A DNA stretch of 64,000 bases from Sphingomonas folli (GTDB lineage: Bacteria; Pseudomonadota; Alphaproteobacteria; Sphingomonadales; Sphingomonadaceae): contig NZ_JAHXZL010000001.1 of assembly GCF_019429525.1 (NCBI RefSeq), positions 483,700-547,699 on the forward strand, in the 5' to 3' direction. Below, one piece after another: positions 41,029 to 50,143 of this stretch. The notes below the pieces were generated by a model. That model saw only the letters and a list, made by a program, of their open reading frames with translations, made no database searches and was not told where the DNA came from. The stretch's first letter is position 1; each line of letters opens with the position of its first letter. Both the position numbers and the translations under genes were made by a program.

Positions 41029-42026
41029 TGACGGGACAGAGCGCGAGCGAGATCGCGGACGAGGCGGCGGCCTGGGTCGCGCGGCTCGACGCCGGGGACT
41101 GGTCGAGCGAGGACGAGGCGCGGCTCGACCAGTGGCTGGCGGCCGACCCGCGCCGCCGCGGCGCGCTGCTCCACGCCCAGGCCTGCTGGGTCGCGCTCGA
41201 CCGCCCAGCCGCGCCCGGCCGCGCGGCGGTACCGCGGCGCGGGCTGATCATGGCGGCGGGCGGCGCGCTCGCGGCCTCGGTCGCGGGCGGGTTCCTGTGG
41301 CTCGCGCGGGGCACGACCTACCGCACCGAACTGGGTGAGATCCGCCGCGTCCCGCTGGCCGACGGCTCGACCGCCACGATCAACAGCGACACGCGGCTCG
41401 AGGTCATCTTGGCCAGCCGACGGCGCGAGGTCCGCATCGCCAGCGGCGAGGCGTGGTTCCGCGTCGCCAAGGATCCCGCGCGGCCGTTCGTCGTCGAGGC
41501 GGGGCAGGTGGTGGTGCAGGCGGTCGGCACCGCTTTCTCGGTGCGGCGCCGCGACGGCGGCGCGGACATCGTCGTCACCGAGGGCGTGGTGCAGGTCTGG
41601 GCGGCGCAGGCGGACGGCTATCGCACCAGCCTGGTCGCCGGGCAGAGCGCCTTCTTCGGCGACAATGCGGCGGTGCGGATCAGCGACGCCTCTCCCTCGG
41701 CGGTCGACCGCGCGCTGGCGTGGCGCTCGGGCGCGATCGACCTGAGCGGGCAGACGGTCGCGCACGCGGTCGACGATTTCAACCGCTACAACCGCCGCAA
41801 GCTCGTCCTCGCCGACCCGCGGCTCGCCGGCGAGCAGATCGACGGCATCTTCCGCACCGACGACCCGGAGGGCTTCGCGAAGGCGCTGCACGACAGCTTC
41901 GGGGTGGCGCTCGATACCTCCGACGCCGACGCGATCCGCATCGGCCACGCGAAAAATATATCCGACGTGGAAGGAAGTTCCTCGCCGACGTCTCTCCACC
42001 AGCACGGGAAAGCAACGAGACCGTGA
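41028..42026 (+). CDS. FecR-type anti-sigma/sigma regulator
   Basis: The 332-residue inner-membrane protein starts with a FecR N-terminal domain (EAAAWVARLDAGDWSSEDEARLDQWLAADPRRRGALLH, given here as the typical DUF4880 pattern). One transmembrane segment follows (AAGGALAASVAGGFLWLA). The periplasmic FecR domain is marked by GEIRRVPLADGSTATINSDTRLEV and VVQAVGTAFSVRR. A C-terminal STN-like region (DDFNRYNRRKLVL) interacts with the receptor's signalling domain in known systems. It lies between the sigma factor and the TonB receptor. Confidence 0.9.
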   Translation: MTGQSASEIADEAAAWVARLDAGDWSSEDEARLDQWLAADPRRRGALLHAQACWVALDRPAAPGRAAVPRRGLIMAAGGALAASVAGGFLWLARGTTYRTELGEIRRVPLADGSTATINSDTRLEVILASRRREVRIASGEAWFRVAKDPARPFVVEAGQVVVQAVGTAFSVRRRDGGADIVVTEGVVQVWAAQADGYRTSLVAGQSAFFGDNAAVRISDASPSAVDRALAWRSGAIDLSGQTVAHAVDDFNRYNRRKLVLADPRLAGEQIDGIFRTDDPEGFAKALHDSFGVALDTSDADAIRIGHAKNISDVEGSSSPTSLHQHGKATRP

Positions 42027-42037
42027 GGAGTGGATTG

Positions 42038-45000
42038 ATGGGGGGAATGAGGCGGCACCTGTGGCTCGCGACGGGCGCGGCGGTGGTGGTGGCGGCGCAG
42101 CCGGCGATCGCGCAGGCCAAGCAGTTCGACATACCCGCGCAGCCGGCCGAGAGCGCGATCACCGCGCTCGGTCGCCAGGCGGGGGTGCAGATCGTCGCGG
42201 CGCGGTCGTTCAGCCGCGGCAAGCGCACCAACGCGGTGCGCGGCGCGATGAGCGTCGACACCGCGCTGGCACGACTGCTCCAGGGCACCGGGCTGCGCGC
42301 GCAGCGCAGCGGGCCGCAGACCTATGTGGTGCTCGGCCCGGTCGCGGCGATGTTCAGCCCCGCCGCCGCGACGTCGCGGCAGGTGTCGGCGGGCGAGCCG
42401 CAGCTGCCGCCCGGCGCCACCCCCGGCGTCACCACCGACCAGCCCGCCGATGGGGCGACCGGCAGCACCACCGCCGCGAACCTGCCGGGTGACGGCCAGG
42501 CGGAGGAGCCGGCGCGCGACGTCGTCGTCACCGGCTCGCGCATCGTCTCGAGCGGGTTCACCGCGCCGACGCCGACCCAGGTGCTGAGCTACGAGGCGAT
42601 CACCAAGAACGCCCAGCCCAACGTCTTCACCACGGTGGCGCAGCTGCCCGCGCTCCAGGGCTCGACCGGCGCCACCGTCGGCGCCAACGGCACCTCCACC
42701 GGCGTGCAGGGGCTCAGCACGCTCAGCCTGCGCGGGCTCCAGCCGATCCGCACGCTGACGCTGATCGACGGCCAGCGCGTCGTGGGCGCCAACGTCACCG
42801 GCGTCGCCGACGTCAGCCTCTTCCCGCAGCTGCTGATCGAGCGAGTCGACGTCGTCACCGGCGGTGCCTCGGCCTCCTACGGTTCGGACGCGGTCGGCGG
42901 CGTGGTCAATTTCGTCACCAACACGCGCTTCACCGGCTTCCGCGCCAATATCCTCGGCGGGATCAGCACCTACGGCGACGACGCGAATTACACCGTGCAG
43001 GCGGCCGCGGGTAAGTCGCTCGCGGGCGACCGGCTGCACCTGATCCTCAGCGGCGAGTACAGCCACGAGGACGGGATCCCCTCGGCCGGCTTCGGCGTCG
43101 GCAACGATCCCAACGGCGACGGGCCCAACGGCCGCACCTGGCTGGTCGCGCGCGGGGTGCAGAACCGCGGCATCACCACCGACGGCCTGCCGCAATATCT
43201 CGTCCGCGATCACGTCCAGTCGACGCTGTTCGGGCGCTACGGTCTGATCAACTCGGGCCCGCTCGCGGGCACGGCGTTCGACGTCAACGGCAACCCGGTG
43301 CCGTTCCGCTACGGCACCGGCTGTCTGCCCGGCTCGTGCATCGGCGGCGACCTCAGCGGCAGCGTGACCAACGGTAACAGCTTCAAGTCCGAGATCACGC
43401 GGCTCAACTCCTACGGCCGGATCGGCTTCGACGTGGATCCCGACAACGAGATCTACGCCACGCTCAACGTCGCGCGCGTCGACACGAGCAACACGCCCAA
43501 CCCCGGCTCGGCGCAGGACAATCTGACGATCCAATGCGCCAACCCGTTCGTGCCGGCGGCGATCCAGTCGGCCTGCGCGGCCAACGGCATAACCAGCTTC
43601 CGCTTCGGCACGGTCAACCCGATGTTCGACTTCATCGACGTCAACACGCGGCGGCACCAGTATCGCGGCGTGGTCGGCGCGAAGGGCAAGGTGGCGGCGT
43701 TCGGCACCGACTGGCGCTACGATGCCTATTACGAGCACGGCACCGGCATCACCGACATCAACGTCAACAACATCCCGCTGATGCCGCGCTACCGCGCCGC
43801 GATCCAGGCGGTGCGCGGCGCCAACGGCGTGATCACCTGCGCCGACCCGGTCGCGGTGGCGAGCGGCTGTTCCCCGCTCAACGTCTTCGGCGGCCAGGCG
43901 CCGACCGACGCGACACGCTACTACATCGAGCCGCAGGACGGGCCGTACCAGCACACGCGTCAGACGCAGGACGTCGCCAGCTTCTCGGTCAGCGGCGAGC
44001 CGGTCGCGCTGCCCGCGGGGCCGCTCGCGGTCGCCTTCGGCGCGGAGTTCCGGCACGAATTCTACCGCGTCACCGCCGACCCGTACGGCAACGGCGTGCT
44101 GACAGGCGACGGCTATACCGACGATTACCCGGCGGACCCGCTGCTCAGCCAGCAGGGCGGCAACTGGTATGCGGGCAATTACCGCAACGGCAGCGGCGGC
44201 TATGACGTGCTCGAATCCTACCTCGAGCTCAACGCGCCGCTGTTCGACAGCGAGTCGATCGGCCGCGCCAACCTCAACGTCGCGGGGCGCGCGACCAACT
44301 ACAGCACCTCGGGGACGGTCTACACCTGGAAGGTGGGCGGCACCTGGGACACGCCGCTCGACGGCTTCCGCCTGCGCGGCGTGACCTCGCGCGACATCCG
44401 CGCGCCCAATTTGTCCGAGCTGTTCGCCGCGCCGGTGACGAGCAACCGCACCGGCACGATCGACCCGTTCAACGGCAATCGCTCGATCACGGTGCTGCAG
44501 ACCACCACCGGCAACCGCGGGCTCACCCCCGAGATCGCGCGCAACACCGAGGTGGGCTTCGTGCTGTCGCGCGCCAGCTGGCTGCCCGGCTTCAGCCTGT
44601 CGGTCGACTATTTCCGCATCAAGATCGACGACGCGATCTCGGCGCTGGACGCGCAGACGCAGATCAACCTGTGCTACGGCGGGGTGCAGTTCACCTGCGG
44701 CTCGTTCGACCTGAGCAACCTCGATTCCGCCTACGTCACGGTGCAGCCGTTCAACTTCGCGTCGATCTTCACCGACGGGCTGGACATCGAGGCGAGCTAC
44801 ACGACCAAGCTCGACGGCATCGGCCTGCCGGGGCGGCTCAGCCTGCGCGGGCTGGCGACGCACACGATCAACTTCGTGCAGGACACCGGCCTGCCCGGCA
44901 CGATCCCGCGCCAGCTCGCCGGCACCAACATCGAGGCCACCGCGGTGCCGCACTGGAAGGTGCTGGCGTCGCAGGACTGGAGCACCGACACGGTCAGCCT

Positions 45001-45298
45001 GACGGTGCAGGAGCGCTGGTTCAGCGCGGGGGTGTTCTCGAACGAGAACATCGTGTGCCAGACGAACTGCCCGGTCTCGACGGTCAACCACCCGACCTAC
45101 GACTATAACCGCGTGCCGGGGGCGCTCTACGTCGACCTCGCGGCGTCGTACCGGTTCACGCCGGCGTTCCAGGCCTATGCCAAGGTCGACAACGTCTTCA
45201 ACCGCGACGGCGAGACGGTGCCGGGCAACATCACCACGCCGACGCTGTACGACGTGGTCGGCCGCGCCTTCCGCCTCGGCCTACGCGCCAACTTCTGA
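42038..45298 (+). CDS. TonB-dependent receptor with STN signalling domain
   Basis: The 1086-residue outer-membrane receptor starts at ATG 42038, 8 nt after GAGGAG. After the signal peptide comes an STN domain (FDIPAQPAESAITALGRQAG to about residue 100), which passes a ligand signal to FecR. A linker leads to the TonB box-like DVVVTGSRI, then the plug (TLSLRGLQPIRTLTLIDGQRVV) and a 22-strand barrel ending in GRAFRLGLRANF. The type resembles large receptors for sugars or siderophores in sphingomonads. The ligand is unknown; the GH3 neighbour suggests an oligosaccharide. Confidence 0.92.
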   Translation: MGGMRRHLWLATGAAVVVAAQPAIAQAKQFDIPAQPAESAITALGRQAGVQIVAARSFSRGKRTNAVRGAMSVDTALARLLQGTGLRAQRSGPQTYVVLGPVAAMFSPAAATSRQVSAGEPQLPPGATPGVTTDQPADGATGSTTAANLPGDGQAEEPARDVVVTGSRIVSSGFTAPTPTQVLSYEAITKNAQPNVFTTVAQLPALQGSTGATVGANGTSTGVQGLSTLSLRGLQPIRTLTLIDGQRVVGANVTGVADVSLFPQLLIERVDVVTGGASASYGSDAVGGVVNFVTNTRFTGFRANILGGISTYGDDANYTVQAAAGKSLAGDRLHLILSGEYSHEDGIPSAGFGVGNDPNGDGPNGRTWLVARGVQNRGITTDGLPQYLVRDHVQSTLFGRYGLINSGPLAGTAFDVNGNPVPFRYGTGCLPGSCIGGDLSGSVTNGNSFKSEITRLNSYGRIGFDVDPDNEIYATLNVARVDTSNTPNPGSAQDNLTIQCANPFVPAAIQSACAANGITSFRFGTVNPMFDFIDVNTRRHQYRGVVGAKGKVAAFGTDWRYDAYYEHGTGITDINVNNIPLMPRYRAAIQAVRGANGVITCADPVAVASGCSPLNVFGGQAPTDATRYYIEPQDGPYQHTRQTQDVASFSVSGEPVALPAGPLAVAFGAEFRHEFYRVTADPYGNGVLTGDGYTDDYPADPLLSQQGGNWYAGNYRNGSGGYDVLESYLELNAPLFDSESIGRANLNVAGRATNYSTSGTVYTWKVGGTWDTPLDGFRLRGVTSRDIRAPNLSELFAAPVTSNRTGTIDPFNGNRSITVLQTTTGNRGLTPEIARNTEVGFVLSRASWLPGFSLSVDYFRIKIDDAISALDAQTQINLCYGGVQFTCGSFDLSNLDSAYVTVQPFNFASIFTDGLDIEASYTTKLDGIGLPGRLSLRGLATHTINFVQDTGLPGTIPRQLAGTNIEATAVPHWKVLASQDWSTDTVSLTVQERWFSAGVFSNENIVCQTNCPVSTVNHPTYDYNRVPGALYVDLAASYRFTPAFQAYAKVDNVFNRDGETVPGNITTPTLYDVVGRAFRLGLRANF

Positions 45299-45305
45299 CG
45301 CGTCC

Positions 45306-45442
45306 GATCCTCCCCGGCACGGGGAGGGGGACCGCCGGCGAAGCCGCCGGTGGTGGAGGGGGCTCTCCACGCAGCACAGCGCCTGCGGAAGCCCCCCTCC
45401 ACCAGCCTGCGGCTGGTCCCGCTCCCCGTGCCGGGGAGGATC
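45306..45442. repeat. Palindromic intergenic element, GATCCTCCCC family
   Basis: A 21-nt arm at 45306-45326 (GATCCTCCCCGGCACGGGG..) has a perfect inverted copy at 45422-45442. Between lie further pairs, including CCCCCTCCACCAGCC against GGTGGTGGAGGGGG. The ends match the element at 48099-48238 and the short hairpin at 50093. It fills the gap between the receptor and the GH3 gene. Confidence 0.85.
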
Positions 45443-45475
45443 TTTCTGCATCTCCCCTAAACCGCAGGACCCGCC

Positions 45476-48049
45476 ATGCTCCCTCTCCTGCTGATCGCGG
45501 CGCAGGCCGACACCGTCGCGCCCGCGATCGAGCGCGCGATCGCGGCGATGTCGCTCGAGGAGAAGGCCGCACAGCTCGGCAATGCCGCCCCGGCGCTGCC
45601 CGCGGCCGAGCTGCCCGCCTATGATTATTGGAGCGAGGGGCTCCACGGCCTCGCCCGGAACGGCGTCGCCACCGTCTTCCCCCAGGCGATCGGGCTGGCG
45701 GCGAGCTGGGACGTCGACCTGTTGCGCCGCGTCGGCGACGTGGTCTCGACCGAGGCGCGCGCCAAATATAATGCGCTGCCCCGCGGCGCGGCGCGGCCGC
45801 GCTTCGCCGGCCTCCACCTCTGGTCACCCAACATCAACATCTTCCGCGACCCGCGCTGGGGCAGGGGGCAGGAGACCTACGGCGAGGATCCGTATCTCAC
45901 CGGCAAGCTCGGCGTCGCCTTCGTCCGGGGCGTGCAGGGGCCCGATCCCGCGTCCCCCAAGGCGATCGCGACGCCCAAGCATCTCGCGGTTCATTCCGGC
46001 CCCGAGGCGGGGCGCAACGCCTTCGACGTCGACGTCTCGCCGCGCGACCTGGCGGAGACCTACACGCCCGCCTTCCGCCTCGCGCTCACCGAGGGCGGCG
46101 CGCTGTCGACGATGTGCGCCTACAATGCCCTCCACGGCGTGCCCGCCTGCGCCTCGTCGGCGCTGCTGAACGATCGCGTCCGCGCGCGCTGGCGCTTCGG
46201 CGGCATGATCGCCTCCGACTGCGACGCGGTCGGCTATATCGAGAGCTTCCACAATTACCGGCTCGACCTGCCTTCCGCCGCCGCGGCGGCGCTGCGCGCG
46301 GGTACCGACCTCGACTGCGGGCCGAGCTACGACGCACTGCCCGCGGCGGTGCGGCAGGGGCTGGTCAGCGAGGCCGAGCTCGACACCGCGCTGCGCCGCG
46401 TGCTCGGCTCGCGCGCCGCGCTCGGCATCGCCTTCGGGCGGCGCAGCCGGTGGGACCGCATCCGCCTCGACCAGGTCGACACGCCCGCGCACCGCGCGCT
46501 GGCGCTGGAGGCGGCGGAGAAGTCGCTGGTGCTGCTGACGAACAAGGACCGGCTGCCGCTCGCGGCCGGCACGCGGCTGGCGGTGGTCGGCGCCAACGCC
46601 GACTCGCTCGACGTGCTCGAGGCCAATTACCACGGCACCGCCGCGGCGCCGGTCACGCCGCTGGCGGGGATCCGCGCGCGCTTCGGCGCCGCCAACGTGC
46701 GCTACGCGCAGGGCAGCGTTCTCGCCGAGGGCGTGGCGGTGCCGGTGCCCGAGACCGCGCTGTCCGCGGGCGGGCAGGCCGGCCTCCGCGGGGAGTATTT
46801 CCAAGGGTCGATCGCCCGCGGGCGGCGGCTGCTCACGCGCCAGGACCGGGTCATCGACTTCGACTGGGACCGCGCGCCGCCCGCGCGCGGTCTCGAGGAT
46901 CGCCACTATGCGGTGCGCTGGACCGGGCAGCTGACGCCGCCCGCGGCCGGCACCTACACGTTGCGCCTGGAAGTCCCGCGCTGCTTCGACTGCGACGGCC
47001 ACGATCCCGTGCGGCTGTGGGTCGACGGCGAGCCCGTCATCACCGATCGCGGCAGCGACGCGGGTGTGGAGGCGAGCGTCACCTTCGCCGACGCGCGCCC
47101 GCGCGCCCTCCGTGTCGAGCTCGACCATGTCAGCGCCGACGGCGGGATCGGGCTGCGCTGGGTCGCGCCCGCCGCGGCGCAGCTGGCCGAGGCGGTCGCC
47201 GCGGCGCGCGACGCCGACGTGGTGGTCGCCTTCGCGGGCCTCTCGCCGACGCTCGAGGGCGAGGCCCTGCGGCTCGACGTCCCCGGCTTCGTCGGGGGCG
47301 ACCGCACCAAGATCGAGCTGCCCGAGCCGCAGCGCGCGCTGCTCGCCGCGCTGGCGGCGACGGGCAAGCCGCTGGTGGTGGTGCAGATGACCGGCGCTGC
47401 CATCGCCGATCCCTGGACCAAGGCGACCGCCGACGCCGCGGTCGCGGCCTGGTACCCCGGGCAGGCGGGCGGCACCGCGATCGCGCGGCTGCTCGCCGGC
47501 GACATCGGCCCGAGCGGGCGGCTGCCGGTGACCTTCTACGCCGCCACGCGCGATATGCCGGCGTACATCGACTATAGCATGAAGGAGCGGACCTACCGCT
47601 TCTTCACCGGCACGCCCTTGTACCCGTTCGGCCATGGGCTGAGCTATACGCGCTTCGCCTATGCCGCCGCCTCGCCCGCGGCGATGACGGTCGCGGCGGG
47701 GAACGGGCTCAGCGCCGCGGTGCGCGTGACCAACACCGGGGCGCGCGACGGCGACGCGGTGGTGCAGGCCTATCTCGCCCCGGTCGCGCCGCAGCCGCAG
47801 GGGCGGACCGTGCCGGTGCTGCAGCGCCAGCTCGTCGGCTTCGCGCGCGCGTCGCTCGCGCCGGGAGAGACGCGCGAGGTGCGGCTGACGATCGACCCAC
47901 GCTCGCTCAGCCTGGTGGCGCGCGATGGCACGCGCGCGATCGTGCCCGGCGCCTATCGCCTGTTCGTCGGCGGGGGCCAGCCCGGTGACGCCGAGGGTGC
48001 CTGGACCGAGCTGACGATCACGGGCGAGCGCACCGTCCTGCCGGAGTGA
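45476..48049 (+). CDS. GH3-family glycosidase with PA14 insert (xylosidase/glucosidase type)
   Basis: The 857-residue enzyme hydrolyses beta-linked sugars from the non-reducing end. The N-terminal (alpha/beta)8 domain has YDYWSEGLHGLARNG, WSPNINIFRDPRWGRGQETYGEDP and the nucleophile Asp in GGMIASDCDAVGYI, which points to the xylosidase/arabinosidase subgroup. A PA14 domain (LRGEYFQGSI to LRWVAP) is inserted in the second domain. A fibronectin III-like domain ends it (VTNTGARDGDAVVQAYL). The N terminus MLPLLLIAAQA is an unusually short signal, so export is uncertain. It lies after the FecIR-linked receptor. Confidence 0.92.
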   Translation: MLPLLLIAAQADTVAPAIERAIAAMSLEEKAAQLGNAAPALPAAELPAYDYWSEGLHGLARNGVATVFPQAIGLAASWDVDLLRRVGDVVSTEARAKYNALPRGAARPRFAGLHLWSPNINIFRDPRWGRGQETYGEDPYLTGKLGVAFVRGVQGPDPASPKAIATPKHLAVHSGPEAGRNAFDVDVSPRDLAETYTPAFRLALTEGGALSTMCAYNALHGVPACASSALLNDRVRARWRFGGMIASDCDAVGYIESFHNYRLDLPSAAAAALRAGTDLDCGPSYDALPAAVRQGLVSEAELDTALRRVLGSRAALGIAFGRRSRWDRIRLDQVDTPAHRALALEAAEKSLVLLTNKDRLPLAAGTRLAVVGANADSLDVLEANYHGTAAAPVTPLAGIRARFGAANVRYAQGSVLAEGVAVPVPETALSAGGQAGLRGEYFQGSIARGRRLLTRQDRVIDFDWDRAPPARGLEDRHYAVRWTGQLTPPAAGTYTLRLEVPRCFDCDGHDPVRLWVDGEPVITDRGSDAGVEASVTFADARPRALRVELDHVSADGGIGLRWVAPAAAQLAEAVAAARDADVVVAFAGLSPTLEGEALRLDVPGFVGGDRTKIELPEPQRALLAALAATGKPLVVVQMTGAAIADPWTKATADAAVAAWYPGQAGGTAIARLLAGDIGPSGRLPVTFYAATRDMPAYIDYSMKERTYRFFTGTPLYPFGHGLSYTRFAYAAASPAAMTVAAGNGLSAAVRVTNTGARDGDAVVQAYLAPVAPQPQGRTVPVLQRQLVGFARASLAPGETREVRLTIDPRSLSLVARDGTRAIVPGAYRLFVGGGQPGDAEGAWTELTITGERTVLPE

Positions 48050-48098
48050 GCGCGGTGCTGCCGCGCAGGTAAGAGTCCAGACGCCGTCGACTTCAACT

Positions 48099-48238
48099 GA
48101 TCCTCCCCTGCAAAGGGAGGTGGCAGGCCGCAGACCTGACGGACGGATGTCGCCGCCGGTGAGCCGAGCGACACTCGCCACCGCGTCACCCCTCCGTCAG
48201 CGCTGAAGCGCTGCTACCTCCCCTGCAAGGGGAGGATC
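48099..48238. repeat. Palindromic intergenic element, GATCCTCCCC family
   Basis: Arms at 48099-48121 (GATCCTCCCCTGCAAAGGG..) and 48216-48238 are near-perfect inverted copies. An inner pair CTGACGGA (48137) and TCCGTCAG (48193) adds a second stem. It lies between convergent GH3 and GntP genes. Confidence 0.8.
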
Positions 48239-48329
48239 GAAGAGGCCGTTGGCAGTCGATCATGCCCAGGGCCGCAGGAGCGACCTCCGTTTCTCTTGAC
48301 CTCCCGCCTCCTCAGGAACCCATCGTTGC

Positions 48330-49664
48330 TCATACCAGGGCGGACAACGTCAGCGTCAGCACCAGCGCCACCACCGAGATCAGCGTCTCGCACACCGTCC
48401 AGCTGCGGATCGTGTCGGCGACGCTGAGACCGAAATATTCCTTCACCAGCCAGAAGCCGCCGTCGTTGACGTGGCTCAGCACCACCGAGCCCGCGCCGGT
48501 GGCGAGCACGAGCAGCTCGGGCCGCACCCCCGGGTTGGCGGCGGCGAGCGGCGCGACGATTCCCGCCGCGGTCGCCATCGCCACCGTCGCCGAGCCGGTC
48601 GCGACTCGCATCAGCGCGGCGATCAGCCAGGCGAGCAGCACCACGGGGACGTGGAGCTGCGCCGCCAGCGCGACGATCGCGTCGGACGCGCCGCTGTCGG
48701 TCAGCACGCGGCCGAAGCCCGCGCCGACGCCGACCACCAACGTGATCATCGCGGTCGGCGCGAGGCACTCGTTGGTGTAGCGCTGGAGCGTCGCCGCGGC
48801 GAGCCCGCGCGCGAGGCCGAGCGTCCAGTAGCTCACCAGCACCGCGGCGAGCAGCGCCACCACGGGCGTGCCGAGGAAGCGCAGCGCCTGGTCGAGCGAC
48901 GTGCCCGACGCGGCGAGCGACGGCGCGAGGCTGCCGAGCAGCATCAGCGCCACCGGCAGCAGCAATGTCGCCAGCGTGATGCCGAATCCTGGCAGCGCGC
49001 GATCGGGCACGTCCTCCGCGGCGGGCGGGGGCGGCACGGCGGGGGCGAGCCGCGGCACGACCAGCCGCGCGTAGAGCGGCCCCGCGATCGCCGCGGTGGG
49101 CACGCCGACGATCAGCGCGAACAGCACGGTCAGCCCGACGTCGGCGCCATAGGCCTGGGTCGCGAGCATCGCGGCGGGGTGCGGCGGCACCATCGCGTGC
49201 ACCACCGACAGCCCCGCCGCCATCGGCAGGCCGAGCCGCAGCGGGTGCTGGCGCAGCCGCCCGGCCACCGCGAAGACGATCGGTACCAGCAGCACGAAGC
49301 CGACCTCGAAGAAGACCGGCAGGCCCACGATCAGCGCCACGGTCATCGCCGCCCAGTCGGCGCGGCGCGCGCCGAAGACGCCGATCACGGTGCGCGCGAC
49401 GCGGTCAGCACCGCCCGACTCGACCATCATCTTGCCGAGGATCGTGCCGAGCCCGACCACCAGCGCGATATGGCCCAGCGCGCTACCGACCCCGGCCTCG
49501 AACCCCTTGACGATGTCGGCGGGCGCGATGCCCGCCACCAGCGCGAGCGCGAGCGACACCAGGGTCAGCGCGACGAACGGGCTGAGCCGCGCGCGCACGA
49601 TCAGCAGGATCAGCAGCGCGACCGCGCCCGCCGCCTCAAGCAGCAGCAGCGTGCCGCCGCTCAC
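48330..49664 (-). CDS. GntP-family permease
   Basis: The 444-residue membrane protein has about 12 hydrophobic segments and belongs to the gluconate:H+ symporter family, which also carries D-serine and other hydroxy acids. Signatures are GLGTILGKMMVESGGADRVA, VGLPVFFEVGFVLLVPIVF and HAMVPPHPAAML, and late in the protein VLSHVNDGGFWLVKEYFGLS. The GTG start at 49664 directly follows the RidA stop. Because the operon also encodes D-amino-acid enzymes, a D-amino-acid or N-acyl-D-amino-acid substrate is likely here; this is inferred. Confidence 0.92.
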   Translation of the reverse strand: MSGGTLLLLEAAGAVALLILLIVRARLSPFVALTLVSLALALVAGIAPADIVKGFEAGVGSALGHIALVVGLGTILGKMMVESGGADRVARTVIGVFGARRADWAAMTVALIVGLPVFFEVGFVLLVPIVFAVAGRLRQHPLRLGLPMAAGLSVVHAMVPPHPAAMLATQAYGADVGLTVLFALIVGVPTAAIAGPLYARLVVPRLAPAVPPPPAAEDVPDRALPGFGITLATLLLPVALMLLGSLAPSLAASGTSLDQALRFLGTPVVALLAAVLVSYWTLGLARGLAAATLQRYTNECLAPTAMITLVVGVGAGFGRVLTDSGASDAIVALAAQLHVPVVLLAWLIAALMRVATGSATVAMATAAGIVAPLAAANPGVRPELLVLATGAGSVVLSHVNDGGFWLVKEYFGLSVADTIRSWTVCETLISVVALVLTLTLSALV

Positions 49665-50057
49665 TCAGGGCTGCTTCCAGGCGACGCAGTCGACCTCGAC
49701 CTTGCAGTCGACCACCATCTGCGAGACGACGCAGGCGCGCGCCGGCGGGTGGGCGCCGAAATAGTCCTTGAAGACGCGGTTGAACGACATGAAGTCGCGC
49801 GCGTCGTCGAGCCACACCCCGCAGCGCACGACATGCTCGGGGCCGTAGCCGGCTTCCTCGAGGATCTTGAGCACGTTGCGGATCGCCTGGTGGGTCTGCG
49901 GGATGATCCCGCCGTCGATCACCTCGCCGTCGACCATCGGCACCTGGCCCGAGACGTAGAGCCAGCCGTCGGCCTGGACCGCGCGCGCGAACGGCAGGTG
50001 CTGCCCCCCGGTGCCGCTGCCGCCCTCGACGCCGTAGCGCTTGATGCCGTCACTCAT
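49665..50057 (-). CDS. RidA-family reactive imine deaminase
   Basis: RidA proteins hydrolyse enamine/imine intermediates released by PLP-dependent amino-acid dehydratases. The ATG at 50057 gives 130 residues. Typical elements are LPFARAVQADGWLYVSGQVP, QTHQAIRNVLKILEEAGY and the Arg of HPPARACVVSQ, which holds the carboxylate. It is sandwiched between a permease and a D-amino-acid deacylase, and a PLP enzyme lies divergently, which fits detoxifying imines from D-serine or D-threonine. Confidence 0.93.
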   Translation of the reverse strand: MSDGIKRYGVEGGSGTGGQHLPFARAVQADGWLYVSGQVPMVDGEVIDGGIIPQTHQAIRNVLKILEEAGYGPEHVVRCGVWLDDARDFMSFNRVFKDYFGAHPPARACVVSQMVVDCKVEVDCVAWKQP

Positions 50058-50092
50058 CGATGATGTCCTTCTCGTTGATCTGGATATTGAAG

Positions 50093-50117
50093 ATCCTCCC
50101 CGCATGGCGGGGAGGAT
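50093..50117 (-). terminator. Perfect 11-bp hairpin between the deacylase and RidA genes
   Basis: ATCCTCCCCGC (50093-50103) and GCGGGGAGGAT (50107-50117) form a perfect stem with a 3-nt ATG loop. It has the same ends as the GATCCTCCCC palindromic elements and may be a reduced copy. On the minus strand it follows the deacylase stop by 26 nt and could reduce read-through into ridA-gntP. Confidence 0.5.
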
Positions 50118-50143
50118 TGCGAGTCTTGAAAGTGCCCCCGCCA

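Noticed and set aside
41786..45091. A 1101-codon minus-strand frame opposite the TonB receptor
   Set aside because: Same reason: antisense shadow of a receptor with clear plug and barrel motifs.
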